A stretch of 64,000 bases of DNA from Dyadobacter bucti. Its GTDB lineage: Bacteria; Bacteroidota; Bacteroidia; Cytophagales; Spirosomataceae. The DNA is taken from positions 558,001 through 622,000 of the forward strand of contig NZ_SWFP01000004.1 of the NCBI RefSeq assembly GCF_005869225.1, in the 5' to 3' direction. The position numbers were made by a program, and so were the translations under genes. Positions 9,801 through 17,834 of this stretch are shown here, piece by piece. Positions within the stretch are counted from its first letter, which is position 1. Each line of letters opens with the position of its first letter. The notes beneath the pieces are model-generated. The model saw only the letters and a program-made list of their open reading frames with translations, was not told where the DNA came from and did no database searches.

Positions 9801-10028
9801 ACATATCAGTCCATATCTTTTTCAGACAACGGAATCGGTTTTGATCCGCAGTACAAGGATAGGATTTTCCAGGTTTTCCAGCGCTTGCACAACCGGAACG
9901 CTTACGAAGGTACCGGAATAGGTCTGGCTATTTGCAAGAAAATCGTCGACAACCACCGGGGACTTATTGGTGCGATGAGCGAACCTGGAAACGGGGCAGT
10001 GTTCACCATTTATTTGAAGGAAGATTAG
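6825..10028 (+). CDS. multi-PAS sensor histidine kinase with N-terminal CZB-like domain
   Basis: A soluble sensor kinase of 1067 residues from the ATG at 6825; a GTG at 6804 would add seven residues, and numbers here use the GTG frame. Residues 14-122 look like a chemoreceptor zinc-binding (CZB) domain: a His in KARH (22), the FGKW signature (51-54) and the HxxxH pair (His76, His80). The expected Cys before FGKW is Ser49. About five PAS/PAC domains follow (roughly 172-290, 300-425, 430-555, 560-690, 690-820), then a short coiled coil, HisKA with His851 in ASHDLQEPLRK, and HATPase_c with DNGIGF and GTGIGLAI. No transmembrane segment is visible, so the signal is intracellular. It is probably partnered with the receiver gene just upstream. 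Its 3' end overlaps the convergent DMT gene by 26 bases. Confidence 0.9.
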   Translation: MNPIELEFERAKARHILFQTKLRSILYGSEIDAGPVLSSTQSPFGKWMYDHALKKYGHLPEMHDLERVHLRIHESANNILALYKKGRIEEARERLSEIEMIAGDLLALLAVIERKLTTEAGFEGFSGEEKDRCTDFMQLNEAFTELEQQLRRHSERSALVRKQVLDTENKFRSVMMQAPVGIAILRGLDFTVESANEAYLEIFGRKEDELVGKALFLSLPEIRVFVEPILTNVYKSGIAFHGNEFEVVIRRFGKAGKCYFNFVYQPLAEDDGTVSGIIVVATEVTQQIMAKHALETSEIQFRDLVTQSQFAKAIFKGEDFIISIANESLLKNIWRRELHEVQGRKLFDVFPELVDQEFAQILKTVYHTGMLHRENEALAFVDGPDGVRQEFYLDYQYAPIFAIDGRVSGIMVSVNDVTEKVKFRQEISENAERLALAIEATKLATWDLNIPTRQMVYSARLATIFGYPETEVLSHQDLRDHVHPEDRQNIVEKAFAAALETGSYYYEARLIRNDGSIRWIRTQGKVIYDADHNPQRMLGTMMDITDQKRSGQIIEESEKRIRDLIEIMPVAIYTVDENGLVNLYNKAASDLWGLQPEIGKSAWCGSFEIYSLDGEFLPKEQSPTAEALREKRAITEEVFVKRPDDSVKHVIMSPKPVYDMHGNVTGALNVVIDITDRKEAELALKTSEGKFRTLADSMPQLVWTSDAEGNLNYFNQSVYNYSGLTADKISQEGLVQMVHPDDLQEYRRLWSLSVENGVDFVFEHRLRRADGVFRWQLSRAIPHKGADKSIQMWVGTSTDIHNSKIFIDKLEGKVQQRTRELTVANNELIRTNMELAQFAYVASHDLQEPLRKIQTFTTRILETENENLSDRGKDYFRRMQASSTRMQQLIVDLLAFSRANVTEEHLEYTDLNVVLQNVKDQLSDVIHQKRAAIISENLPFRNVIVYQFEQLFTNLITNSLKFVAPDRDPVIHITTEKISGALIPLPGADHEATYQSISFSDNGIGFDPQYKDRIFQVFQRLHNRNAYEGTGIGLAICKKIVDNHRGLIGAMSEPGNGAVFTIYLKED

Positions 10029-10890
10029 TTTTTGGGGTAATCGTCCTGACTGTAAAAGTAACTGCGATACCGATTAATATAATAACACCTCCTATGATCA
10101 TCTGAGGGGTTATTTTCTCATCGATAAAAATCCAGGCAAAAAGCCCAGTGACAAGAGCCTGGCTTAGAAGGCTCAGTGACACCCGGTTAGCATCCAGCTT
10201 TTTTGTAGCATAGCTGATGGTGAGCCATCCCAGGAGCTGGCAGATCAGCCCGTTTACAACAAAAACGCTCCAGACTGCCGGTGTAAAATTCCATAGCGGC
10301 TGCCTGAAAGCAACGCAGACGACGAGCAGGTAAACCGAAGAAACGGCCATGCTCACTGCCATAAAACTGACAATATCTATTTTGTTCAAAACGCTTTTGC
10401 TAATGATCATGTATGCGGCATAAAGAATGCCTGAAAAGACGGCGAGCAAAAAACCTTTGTCAAAACGCATTTCAGTAAACGCCTCCGGGCCGATCAGTAC
10501 AACCATACCGGCCAACGCGATCAATGTTCCGATCCAGAACGCAGGTTTAGGTTTGTCAGGTAAAAACAGGAATGCGCCCACACCGACCCACACTGGTGAA
10601 AGATTGGTCAGCAGAGTAGCCTGGGTAGCATTGGAATAGTGGATTGAAAGGTTCCAGACAGCAATATCGGTAGCGAAAATGATACCGCATATCATTACGG
10701 GAAGCCAGAGGTTTTTGGGAGGCACTGTAAATTTTCGCGAAATGAGGAGGTAAGGCAGCAAAAACAGTAGACCAATAAACATTCTGTAAAATGCAGAAGT
10801 GATGCCCGATACCGGCGTCCATTTTACCAAAACGGGGAAAATACTGATGCAAAGAATTCCGATAATAAGGCAGAGACGCGAGCTGGGCAT
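10003..10890 (-). CDS. EamA/DMT family transporter
   Basis: A 295-residue inner-membrane protein with about ten hydrophobic helices in two EamA repeats (about 8-135 and 148-285), of the drug/metabolite transporter superfamily. The second repeat carries the usual LLSQALVTGLFAWIFIDEKI helix pair. Such proteins export amino acids or small metabolites; the substrate is not predictable. The stop codon overlaps the 3' end of the convergent histidine kinase gene, and the start is separated from the divergent DUF1801 gene by only 36 bases. Confidence 0.85.
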   Translation of the reverse strand: MPSSRLCLIIGILCISIFPVLVKWTPVSGITSAFYRMFIGLLFLLPYLLISRKFTVPPKNLWLPVMICGIIFATDIAVWNLSIHYSNATQATLLTNLSPVWVGVGAFLFLPDKPKPAFWIGTLIALAGMVVLIGPEAFTEMRFDKGFLLAVFSGILYAAYMIISKSVLNKIDIVSFMAVSMAVSSVYLLVVCVAFRQPLWNFTPAVWSVFVVNGLICQLLGWLTISYATKKLDANRVSLSLLSQALVTGLFAWIFIDEKITPQMIIGGVIILIGIAVTFTVRTITPKTNLPSNKW

Positions 10891-10926
10891 AGTAGAAATG
10901 ATTCACGCAAAGATAAGGATTTGGCT

Positions 10927-11274
10927 ATGCTGAAAGAAGCAGATTATTTTTTCGATACGCGGGAAGAGCCGGGAAGGAGCTGCCTGCAAGCGTTACGACA
11001 GCTGATTCTGCAGTTTGATAAGGATGTTGCCGAAGTATGGAGATACAGCATGCCTTTTTATATTTTTCGGGGCAAAAGGATTTGTTATCTCTGGGCTGAC
11101 AAAAAAACCGGGTGGCCCTATCTGGGAATCGTCGATGGTAAGCTGATCGAACATCCGGCGCTGATTGCAGAAAAACGTTCGCGTATGAAAATCATGTTAA
11201 TGGACCCGGAAGAGGACCTGCCGGTTGACACCATTAACATGATTTTGAAATCGGCTATTTCGGTATTGAAATAG
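10927..11274 (+). CDS. DUF1801 domain-containing protein
   Basis: A 115-residue cytoplasmic protein with the DUF1801 (YdhG-like) pattern: an N-terminal LRQLILQF helix, then AEVWRYSMPFYIFRGKRICYLW, then LGIVDGKLIEHPAL. The fold is small alpha/beta and the function is unknown. I start at the ATG at 10927; an in-frame TTG lies two codons upstream. It is divergent from the DMT transporter and convergent with the flavin oxidoreductase. Confidence 0.75.
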   Translation: MLKEADYFFDTREEPGRSCLQALRQLILQFDKDVAEVWRYSMPFYIFRGKRICYLWADKKTGWPYLGIVDGKLIEHPALIAEKRSRMKIMLMDPEEDLPVDTINMILKSAISVLK

Positions 11275-11285
11275 CCCGGAAAAAG

Positions 11286-12359
11286 TCACAACGCTGGTTT
11301 GGCACGATCGTACTGGATCGGCCAGGCAATATCCTCGCCCAGTTTGTGGGATGCATGTAATGGAAAGTACGGATCGCGTAAAAGTTCGCGCGCCATCACA
11401 ATCAGATCGGCTTCCCCGTTTTGCAATATTTCTTCGGCCTGGGCTGCTTCGGTAATAAGCCCCACGGCGCCGGTGGCCGCACCGGCCTCTTTTTTAATTC
11501 TGGCCGAAAAAGGAACCTGATAGGAGGGGCCTACCTGAATTTTCGCATACGAAACAAGTCCGCCGGAAGAAACGTCGATCAGGTCTACTCCTTCATTTTT
11601 GAGGATTTCTGAAAGCTTGACGGATTGATCTGTATCCCAGCCGTTTTCTGCCCAGTCCGTGGCGGAAATTCTGACTACAAGAGGCTGCTCATCGGGGCAA
11701 ACCGATTTTACTGCACTTACTATTTCCAGTAAAAGTCTGATACGGTTTTCAAAACTGCCACCGTATTCATCGGTACGCTGATTGCTGAGCGGTGACAAGA
11801 ACTGATGTACCAGATAACCGTGCGCGGCATGGATTTCGATGACTTTAAAACCCGCCATTAATGATCTTTCAGCGGCAGAAGCAAAATCTCGGATCACTTT
11901 TTGAATGCCTTCCCGGTCGAGTTCGAGCGGAGCATCTTCGTTTGGAAGGAATGGAATAGCCGAGGCGCTCACTGTTTTCCAGCCGCCCTGAGCCGCCGGT
12001 ACTTGTCCACGGCCTTTCCAGGCTGGAAAAGTACTCGCTTTGCGACCCGCATGCGCAAGCTGAATACCCGCTACCGAACCTTGTGCGGACACAAAGTCAG
12101 TTATTTGTTTCAGCTTTTCGATGTGTTCATCTTTCCAAATTCCGAGGTCCTGAGGAGAAATGCGGCCTTCGGGCGACACTGCCGTAGCTTCTGTGATGAT
12201 CAGCCCTGCACCGCCTACCGCCCTGCTTCCCAGGTGAACCAGATGCCAGTCATTGGCGAACCCATCCTCAGATGAGTACTGGCACATGGGAGAGACGACT
12301 ATTCTGTTTTTTAAACTGATATTTTTTAATTTAAACGGAGTGAATAACATTGAGGACAT
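11286..12359 (-). CDS. NADH:flavin oxidoreductase, old yellow enzyme family (NamA/YqjM-like)
   Basis: A 357-residue TIM-barrel FMN enzyme. The N-terminus reads LFTPFKLKNISLKNRIVVSP-MCQYSSEDG, typical of YqjM/NamA ene-reductases including the Cys that tunes the flavin. The substrate-binding His pair is in EIHAAHGYLVHQFLSPLSN, followed by RTDEYGGSFENRIR, and the phosphate-binding C-terminal segment contains DLIVMARELLRDPYFPL. It reduces alpha,beta-unsaturated carbonyls with NAD(P)H. YwbE and FUSC genes follow upstream on the same strand with 55- and 44-base gaps, so co-transcription is possible. Confidence 0.93.
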   Translation of the reverse strand: MSSMLFTPFKLKNISLKNRIVVSPMCQYSSEDGFANDWHLVHLGSRAVGGAGLIITEATAVSPEGRISPQDLGIWKDEHIEKLKQITDFVSAQGSVAGIQLAHAGRKASTFPAWKGRGQVPAAQGGWKTVSASAIPFLPNEDAPLELDREGIQKVIRDFASAAERSLMAGFKVIEIHAAHGYLVHQFLSPLSNQRTDEYGGSFENRIRLLLEIVSAVKSVCPDEQPLVVRISATDWAENGWDTDQSVKLSEILKNEGVDLIDVSSGGLVSYAKIQVGPSYQVPFSARIKKEAGAATGAVGLITEAAQAEEILQNGEADLIVMARELLRDPYFPLHASHKLGEDIAWPIQYDRAKPAL

Positions 12360-12414
12360 TGCAGGCTTTTTTAAAGATGATTGAAGACTATGCCTGAATC
12401 AACGAACCTTCGGC

Positions 12415-12627
12415 TTAAACAATTCCTGTTTTGATCACTTTAACACGTCCTATTTCGCCGGTTTGCAGCCTGACCTTGATTCCGTGCGTGTGATTGGGTG
12501 CTTTGGTAAGAATATCTTTCACAACGCCGTCAGTAAGTTTGCCGCTGCGCTGGTCCTTTTTCAGGACGATTGAAACTGAGAGTCCGGGAGTTATATTTTT
12601 TCTTTCTGTGCCTGTCAACGTCGTCAT
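12415..12627 (-). CDS. YwbE family protein
   Basis: A 70-residue basic protein matching the YwbE family (DUF2196): a KNITPGLSVSIVLKKDQRSG segment then LTDGVVKDILTKAPNH-THGIKVRL and a C-terminal GRVKVI. It is a predicted small beta-barrel; its function is not established. It lies between the FUSC transporter and the flavin oxidoreductase on the same strand. Confidence 0.85.
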   Translation of the reverse strand: MTTLTGTERKNITPGLSVSIVLKKDQRSGKLTDGVVKDILTKAPNHTHGIKVRLQTGEIGRVKVIKTGIV

Positions 12628-12671
12628 GCCTGGATCATTTTTAGAGATCGGATCTTAAATTTCCGGCTAAG

Positions 12672-14909
12672 TTAGGCACTGACAGGTTTAATTTTTTGCA
12701 AAATCTTGATTTCATCGATGGTAATCGTACTGATCAGCTCAAAAAGACCATTGATCGTTTTTAGGTCCGATAACATTTTGCGGGCGGGGGACTGATCTGC
12801 CTTTTCAATCCCCAGCTCTTTGATTTCACGTTTTCTTTTCGTGAGCAGTTCCAGCAACTGCTGATTTTGCGGAAGGGATTCCCGCGTTATTTCGACACTG
12901 TTTCCGATTTTTCCGTCTATAACATCTGTTGCCGCCTGTAACTGCCGGTCGATCTGCCGGATCATCATTTCAAATTCAATTGAGAACTGCGAATATTCTA
13001 AAGTCTGCGCATAAGTCGACAGAGAGGCAATGTAGGAAGTCAGCATGTGGCTGGTGGCTACAAACTGGTGGTACTCTTCCATGTTCATCTGCCGGCGCTT
13101 GGGCTCGGAGAGCATTTTCTGAAAGTTATCGGACAGGTTGGCCATCGCAATGATAGCGTCTTTCCGGAGAACTTTTAATTCATTGATATCCAGATTTTTG
13201 CCTGCAAATTTGGCGGCCACGACGTCAAAATACTTACGGTTGGCCAGCAGTGCTTCCTTGATGTACTGGTTGATCTGGGTATGCTCCCATACGGGTAAAA
13301 TGTAGGACGAGACGAAGTAGGCAATGATGGACCCGATGATGGTATCGATCATGCGGTCCTGCAAAACATCCGTAATATGTTGTGGGTTGAGGAAATTGAA
13401 TGAAAGAATGACGTATAAAGTAATGTTTGTACAGGCTATGAAATAGTTGATTTTGAGGAAACTATAAGCCAGTATCATCGAAATCATCATGATGATGAAG
13501 AGTACAGTACTGTCCTTGATGAGATACAAAACCAAAAATCCCGACACTACGCCGATTATGGTCCCCTCGATCCGGTGCAGGTTGCGTTCCTTGGTAATAC
13601 TGAACGCCGGTTTCATGATCGTCACTATAGTAAGCAAAATCCAGTACCCATGACCTAATTCGAAAAACAGGGAGGCCGTATATCCGATCAGCAGGGCGAT
13701 AGTGACACGCACAGCATGCCGGAAATGGCTCGATTTGAGGGAAAGGTTGTCGAGCAGTATTCTTGGATGATATTCCTGCTTGGGGATAAAATTGTCCACT
13801 TCCACCGCCAGGTTGTATCCATTGCTTACGTCCGCATCGTACGTAGTGGTCCGGTGAAGCTTTTTTACCCGCTCGGTAACATCCTGCAAACTGTTCAGGA
13901 TCTGCCGCAGCATGATGAAGTCCTCCATGTTCTCATGCGTCATTTTGTTTTCGCGCATTTTTTCAAAAGCCTTCTGGCACTTATTGAATGCTTCATCGAG
14001 ATCGTGCCTGGAATGGGAATGAAAACCACTTTGGACGGCAAGCCCTATTTGCTGGATTTCTTCGGATAGCCAGGTGATATAGATCCCAAAGAGCCTCAGG
14101 ATTTTCGTATCGTCAAAAGCCCGGTGCAGGTTCAGATAATTCTGTTGTGAGTTGAGGATACGTTCAAAGAGGTCGATACTGTCCAGGAACATCAGCATCA
14201 GTATCCGGCTGGTATTGGTCGATTCGGTTACGATTTCCCTGGTTTTGAACAAAATTTCGCGGAGGTTTTCGTGATTTTCCCGAAGAATGACCTGCTGGTG
14301 TATCATTTTGTTGAACAGATCGTCATAGTCGGGTTTTGCAAAATAGTATCCGGCTTTTATGGAGAGCAATTTTCCCAGTTCCGTAAAATTCTCGCCCAAC
14401 AGCTGCTGTATCAGTTTGTAGGGAAGAAGTCTCTGTAAAATCATAAAAAGCACAAAATACCAGATCCCGCCTGCCGCAAAAGTAACGGCAGTCCTTAGTA
14501 CCAGGTCCCCGGAAAGGTGGTCATCAATGTTAAATACAAAAACAAGCAGCGCAATGAGTCCGATGCTGTTAACCCTGTTTCCATACACCCCGATCAGCGA
14601 GAAGAGCATTCCGAAAATGATAATTTCGGCAAAAATGATAAAATGGATATGCCGTAAAAAACCGGTAATACACGCTACCAGAAAGCATATTCCAATGGCT
14701 ATCAGAAGCGAGTTTCTCCGCCTGTGGTGAGGTCCCGGATTGTCTGTACTTCCGATAAGCAATGTGCCGAGCGGGAAAGCGATCATGTCGCCTAGGATGC
14801 CGTAATGCTGAAATATAAGACTGGGGATGATTGCACCCAGCGTTAACCTGACGCCGGTAGAGAGGTAATGACTGGAAATAAACTTCTTGAACTCGTCGAG
14901 GTAATTCAT
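12672..14909 (-). CDS. FUSC family inner-membrane protein (YccS/YhfK-like)
   Basis: A 745-residue protein with two membrane blocks of about five to six helices each (N-terminal about 10-160 and central about 395-545 after the ATG), separated and followed by long charged helical cytoplasmic regions. This is the fusaric-acid-resistance (FUSC/YccS) architecture, associated with export of aromatic acids or undefined envelope functions. I start at the ATG at 14909 (MNYLDEFKKF); an upstream in-frame TTG at 14966 is less likely. The central block holds GHGYWILLTIVTIMKPAFS, a conserved FUSC_2 segment. Confidence 0.85.
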   Translation of the reverse strand: MNYLDEFKKFISSHYLSTGVRLTLGAIIPSLIFQHYGILGDMIAFPLGTLLIGSTDNPGPHHRRRNSLLIAIGICFLVACITGFLRHIHFIIFAEIIIFGMLFSLIGVYGNRVNSIGLIALLVFVFNIDDHLSGDLVLRTAVTFAAGGIWYFVLFMILQRLLPYKLIQQLLGENFTELGKLLSIKAGYYFAKPDYDDLFNKMIHQQVILRENHENLREILFKTREIVTESTNTSRILMLMFLDSIDLFERILNSQQNYLNLHRAFDDTKILRLFGIYITWLSEEIQQIGLAVQSGFHSHSRHDLDEAFNKCQKAFEKMRENKMTHENMEDFIMLRQILNSLQDVTERVKKLHRTTTYDADVSNGYNLAVEVDNFIPKQEYHPRILLDNLSLKSSHFRHAVRVTIALLIGYTASLFFELGHGYWILLTIVTIMKPAFSITKERNLHRIEGTIIGVVSGFLVLYLIKDSTVLFIIMMISMILAYSFLKINYFIACTNITLYVILSFNFLNPQHITDVLQDRMIDTIIGSIIAYFVSSYILPVWEHTQINQYIKEALLANRKYFDVVAAKFAGKNLDINELKVLRKDAIIAMANLSDNFQKMLSEPKRRQMNMEEYHQFVATSHMLTSYIASLSTYAQTLEYSQFSIEFEMMIRQIDRQLQAATDVIDGKIGNSVEITRESLPQNQQLLELLTKRKREIKELGIEKADQSPARKMLSDLKTINGLFELISTITIDEIKILQKIKPVSA

Positions 14910-15087
14910 GAAAACGTGCCAACGGTGGGTTGTTGCAATACTAGTTTTTAATCGGAGAAGAAACAAAAGGTGTACCGAAAATTACCATATCTTTATGGCA
15001 TTGCAGAATTTTATTTATCCAGGCCGCGAACCTTCACAACCTGGGCAAAGTTGTATTTGCAGTGGTAGTTATTAAGTTGATGTTGTT

Positions 15088-15669
15088 TTGAAAAAAAGGA
15101 TTAAGAGAAACGCACGCCTCGTTAAGTATGTGATTTACAAGGAAACCCTGATCGATGTCAAAGAGCATATTTGGACATTTCTGGGTTCATTTCTAGGGAT
15201 AGGGTTAATAGGCTTTCTGAATGAAAAGAGCTTTACCGAATCAGATAACCTCTTTCTGATCGGTTCCTTCGGAGCTTCTTCTGTTTTGATTTACGGGATC
15301 GTCAACAGCCCGCTTGCCCAGCCGCGTAATCTGATTGGCGGGCATGTGATCTGCGCGCTGGTTGGCGTTACTGTCCAGCTGGTTTTCCCGGATCAGATCT
15401 GGCTTTCGTCCGCCTTTGCGGTTTCATTATCTATAGTTTTGATGCAGGTTACCAAAACACTCCATCCGCCTGGTGGCGCCACTGCGCTGATCGCCAATAT
15501 AGGCTCCGAAAAAATTAAAAGCCTTGGCTATTGGTATGTGCTGAGCCCTGTCCTGACGGGCGTCGTCATTCTTCTGATCGTTGCAATCGTCATCAACAGA
15601 ACGGCAGCACACCGTAATTATCCTGCTAACAAAAACTGGTATAAAATCTGGACACGCAGATACCGATAA
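15088..15669 (+). CDS. HPP family membrane protein
   Basis: A 193-residue inner-membrane protein of the HPP family. The family signature LHPPGGATAL lies at about 133-142. Four hydrophobic segments are visible (about 32-48, 60-80, 88-110 and 150-172), and SPLAQPRNLIGGHV (about 73-86) is another conserved block. Members are linked to nitrite transport in plastids, but the bacterial role is unsettled. No ATG is in frame, so the start is TTG at 15088. The frame stays open after the stop codon, which is noted at 15760. Confidence 0.85.
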   Translation: MKKRIKRNARLVKYVIYKETLIDVKEHIWTFLGSFLGIGLIGFLNEKSFTESDNLFLIGSFGASSVLIYGIVNSPLAQPRNLIGGHVICALVGVTVQLVFPDQIWLSSAFAVSLSIVLMQVTKTLHPPGGATALIANIGSEKIKSLGYWYVLSPVLTGVVILLIVAIVINRTAAHRNYPANKNWYKIWTRRYR

Positions 15670-15759
15670 AAACCACTTCATCTTAGGCATCCAAAATCAT
15701 CTTACCTGACTATTTTATTCAGAAATAAGCCGAACAAAGGTATCAAAGAGGTTTCTACT

Positions 15760-16071
15760 GTGATCGAAGCGTCTACGGTCGTAGCAACAAGCATCCATCG
15801 GCGCCCTGTCCAGCGGGAAAGTGGCCCACCTGAAAAAATACAGGCCGATCTGATCAGTGCCGGGCTCCCGGCAGGGGTAACTGCCCTTTTCAATGCGACT
15901 GTTACAGATTTTTTGTTTGCACTTGTAGTGTTCGTGAAGCGCAGGAGCAGGCTATTATTCATTCCTGTCACGCTGGCCTGTCTGATTTCCAAATTTATTG
16001 CGCATCTTGTTTTTCCATTTACTGTATATACTTATAAAGATGCAGCTCTGATTGCGGATAAACAGATGTAG
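15760..16071 (+). CDS. possible small membrane protein, unrecognised
   Basis: An open frame of 103 codons from a GTG at 15760, ending two bases before the ATG of the GNAT gene. It has two hydrophobic stretches near the middle and C-terminus. I recognise no family. The same frame is continuous with the preceding HPP gene apart from the HPP stop codon, so it could also be a decayed extension or chance. A minus-strand frame of 96 codons covers the same bases. The tight spacing to the GNAT gene and plausible codon use favour the plus strand weakly. Confidence 0.35.
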   Translation: MIEASTVVATSIHRRPVQRESGPPEKIQADLISAGLPAGVTALFNATVTDFLFALVVFVKRRSRLLFIPVTLACLISKFIAHLVFPFTVYTYKDAALIADKQM

Positions 16072-16073
16072 CT

Positions 16074-16628
16074 ATGCTTGCGCTTAATTTTGATCCCTTC
16101 CCCGTTCTTGAAACTGAGCGGCTGATCCTGCGTAAGTTTACGCCGGAAGATGCTACCGACGTGTATAATCTCAGGAGTAATCCGGAGGCGATGAGGTATA
16201 TCGGCAAATCGTTGCTCCGATCTGTGGAAGAAGCCGAGAAACTGATCGCCTTTTATCTGAAAAATATATCGGAAAATATAAGTATCACCTGGGGGATAAA
16301 CCTAAAAGGCGAAGGCGGGAGAGTAATCGGGACAATCGGCTACCATACTATTGACAAAGATCATTACCGGGCAGAGATCGGCTACATGATCCATCCCGAC
16401 CTGTGGGGAAAAGGGTACATGAACGAAGCCATATCGGTACTGCTGCAATGCGGGTTAAACGATCTTGGTTTTCACAGCATTGAGGCGAAGGTCAATCCGG
16501 AAAATGAAAAATCCTGCAAGATCCTGTTGAAGCATGGGTTTGTAAAAGAGGCCCATTTTAAAGAAAACTTTTATTTCGAGGGTAAATTTCAGGATACCGC
16601 TATCTATTCGATTGTGAAGAAAGTGTGA
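16074..16628 (+). CDS. GNAT family N-acetyltransferase (RimJ-like)
   Basis: A 184-residue acetyltransferase. It begins with LETERLILRKFTPEDA, the classic RimJ/RimL start, and includes the acetyl-CoA loop region IGYMIHPDLWGKGYMNEA (about 102-119) and a C-terminal NPENEKSCKILLKHGF motif. It transfers acetyl from acetyl-CoA to an amine, possibly a protein N-terminus; the substrate cannot be predicted. It converges with the ferritin gene, with a hairpin between them that reads as the ferritin terminator. Confidence 0.9.
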   Translation: MLALNFDPFPVLETERLILRKFTPEDATDVYNLRSNPEAMRYIGKSLLRSVEEAEKLIAFYLKNISENISITWGINLKGEGGRVIGTIGYHTIDKDHYRAEIGYMIHPDLWGKGYMNEAISVLLQCGLNDLGFHSIEAKVNPENEKSCKILLKHGFVKEAHFKENFYFEGKFQDTAIYSIVKKV

Positions 16629-16635
16629 ATGTTCT

Positions 16636-16673
16636 AAAATAAAAAATGGCTGCTTTCCGTGAGGAAAACAGCC
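16636..16673 (-). terminator. ferritin gene terminator
   Basis: GGCTGCTTTCC and GGAAAACAGCC form an 11-position stem around GTGA (16648-16673). On the minus strand the single mismatch becomes a G-U pair and the stem runs into a T-rich tail, so it terminates ferritin transcription. Confidence 0.75.
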
Positions 16674-16697
16674 AAATGTGTGTCCAATGAAATAAGC

Positions 16698-17222
16698 TTA
16701 ATCTTCTGAATTGATCTTTCCAATCGCTTTGTCGATCAGATACAGGCCGCTGCCATCCTCGCCGATTACCTCAAAAAGTTCGATAGCACGGCGTGCATTG
16801 TCTTCTTCTTCAATCTGCTCTTTTACAAACCATTGCAGGAAGTTTTCAGTCGCGTAATCTTCTTCCCTGCGTGTCTGGGTAACGATGCGGTTGATAGATT
16901 GGGTAACCGCAATTTCGCCTTGTAATGCAGATTCAAACACACTTTTGAAAGTTGCAAATTCCTGCTTTACAGCCGCTACTTCGGGAGATATTGCTGTTCC
17001 TCCAACCGTCATCAGGTAGTTGAAGATTTTCAGCATATGTGATCTTTCTTCGTCAGATTGTTTCAGAAAATAAGACGCGCTGTGTTTGAAACCGTTGCGG
17101 TCACACCATGAAGCCATAGCCAGATATTTGGCTGAAGCTTCTGCTTCCATTTTCACCTGATTGTTTAAAAGTATCTCTATCTCCTCTTTCAGGGAAGTTC
17201 TTTGTCTTAATAGATCTCTCAT
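16698..17222 (-). CDS. ftnA: ferritin, non-heme iron storage protein
   Basis: A 174-residue four-helix-bundle ferritin (bacterial FtnA type), forming 24-mers that oxidise and store iron in the cytoplasm. Ferroxidase ligands are visible as the Glu in helix A (VKMEAEASAKYL), the ExxH pair in DEERSHMLKIF, and Glu residues in helix C/D (GEIAVTQ, EQIEEEDNAR). Length is normal. It is a single-gene unit with a good promoter (-33 TTTG, -7 GATATTTG) and a terminator. Confidence 0.95.
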   Translation of the reverse strand: MRDLLRQRTSLKEEIEILLNNQVKMEAEASAKYLAMASWCDRNGFKHSASYFLKQSDEERSHMLKIFNYLMTVGGTAISPEVAAVKQEFATFKSVFESALQGEIAVTQSINRIVTQTRREEDYATENFLQWFVKEQIEEEDNARRAIELFEVIGEDGSGLYLIDKAIGKINSED

Positions 17223-17255
17223 GGTTTACTAGCTTTTGCTTTACATTAGTAAGTG

Positions 17256-17286
17256 CAAATATCACATGAAAGTTCATCATTCCAAA
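17256..17286 (-). promoter_or_regulatory. ferritin promoter
   Basis: On the minus strand, TTTG (17283-17286) is followed after 19 bases by GATATTTG (17256-17263), one mismatch from the Bacteroidetes TAnnTTTG box at the expected spacing. It lies 34 bases before the ATG. Confidence 0.55.
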
Positions 17287-17333
17287 CTGAAAGAGAAATT
17301 TGGAATTGGTCTAATATGATCGGAATGAGCTAT

Positions 17334-17747
17334 TTAGACTAATTCTGATTCCGTGAAGAGCAATGTATGAAGTAATGAATTGAGCTCAATTGCGAAGTGT
17401 GTCCCGTTCACAAGCTCGCGTAACTGGATCAGCTGGCACAGAGTGAGTTTCTGATAAATATTGAGCTGCGGAGCCTCGATAAACTCGTAGTCAGACTCGT
17501 CGGAGAGATCAAAGATCTTACTTCTGATATCAATGTTGTTAATTACCCGGCGGAAATTGAGGAAGTCCTGAATTCTGAAAGTTGCCTGAATTTCTTCAAA
17601 ATGAAGGACAATTTTGGAACTTCTATCACATTGAAAGCTGTAACCTTTCGAGGTACTGAATAATTCATTCCGGGTATTCACTGAGGCAAAGTGTTTTGAT
17701 CGTGGATATTGTTCCCCAAAGATAAAGCCAAACTCAGTGCAACGCAA
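17334..17747 (-). CDS. hypothetical protein
   Basis: An open frame of 137 codons with no recognised family. It is soluble, has no signal peptide, and mixes short beta-prone stretches (KIVLHFEEIQATFRIQDFL) with a helical C-terminus rich in Leu. No ATG is available near the 5' end; the start would be TTG at 17747, with a stop three codons upstream. A palindrome AGCGTTTT-A-AAAACGCT (17780-17796) lies 33 bases upstream and could be an operator or part of glnS termination. Confidence 0.6.
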   Translation of the reverse strand: MRCTEFGFIFGEQYPRSKHFASVNTRNELFSTSKGYSFQCDRSSKIVLHFEEIQATFRIQDFLNFRRVINNIDIRSKIFDLSDESDYEFIEAPQLNIYQKLTLCQLIQLRELVNGTHFAIELNSLLHTLLFTESELV

Positions 17748-17834
17748 GTTTATTTAAAAGCAATCTAAATATATTTAGTTAGCGTTTTAAAAACGCTGAA
17801 ATGTTTGGGAGGTAGTGTACGCCTCCCTACTTGA

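Noticed and set aside
15702-15992. A 96-codon minus-strand frame opposite the small ORF at 15760
   Set aside because: Neither strand is certain. The plus-strand frame fits the spacing to the GNAT gene better, so only that one is listed, with low confidence.
17780-17827. Hairpins AGCGTTTT-A-AAAACGCT and GGGAGG/CCTCCC considered as a glnS terminator
   Set aside because: Neither stem is followed by a proper T-run on the minus strand, so I did not list them as a terminator.
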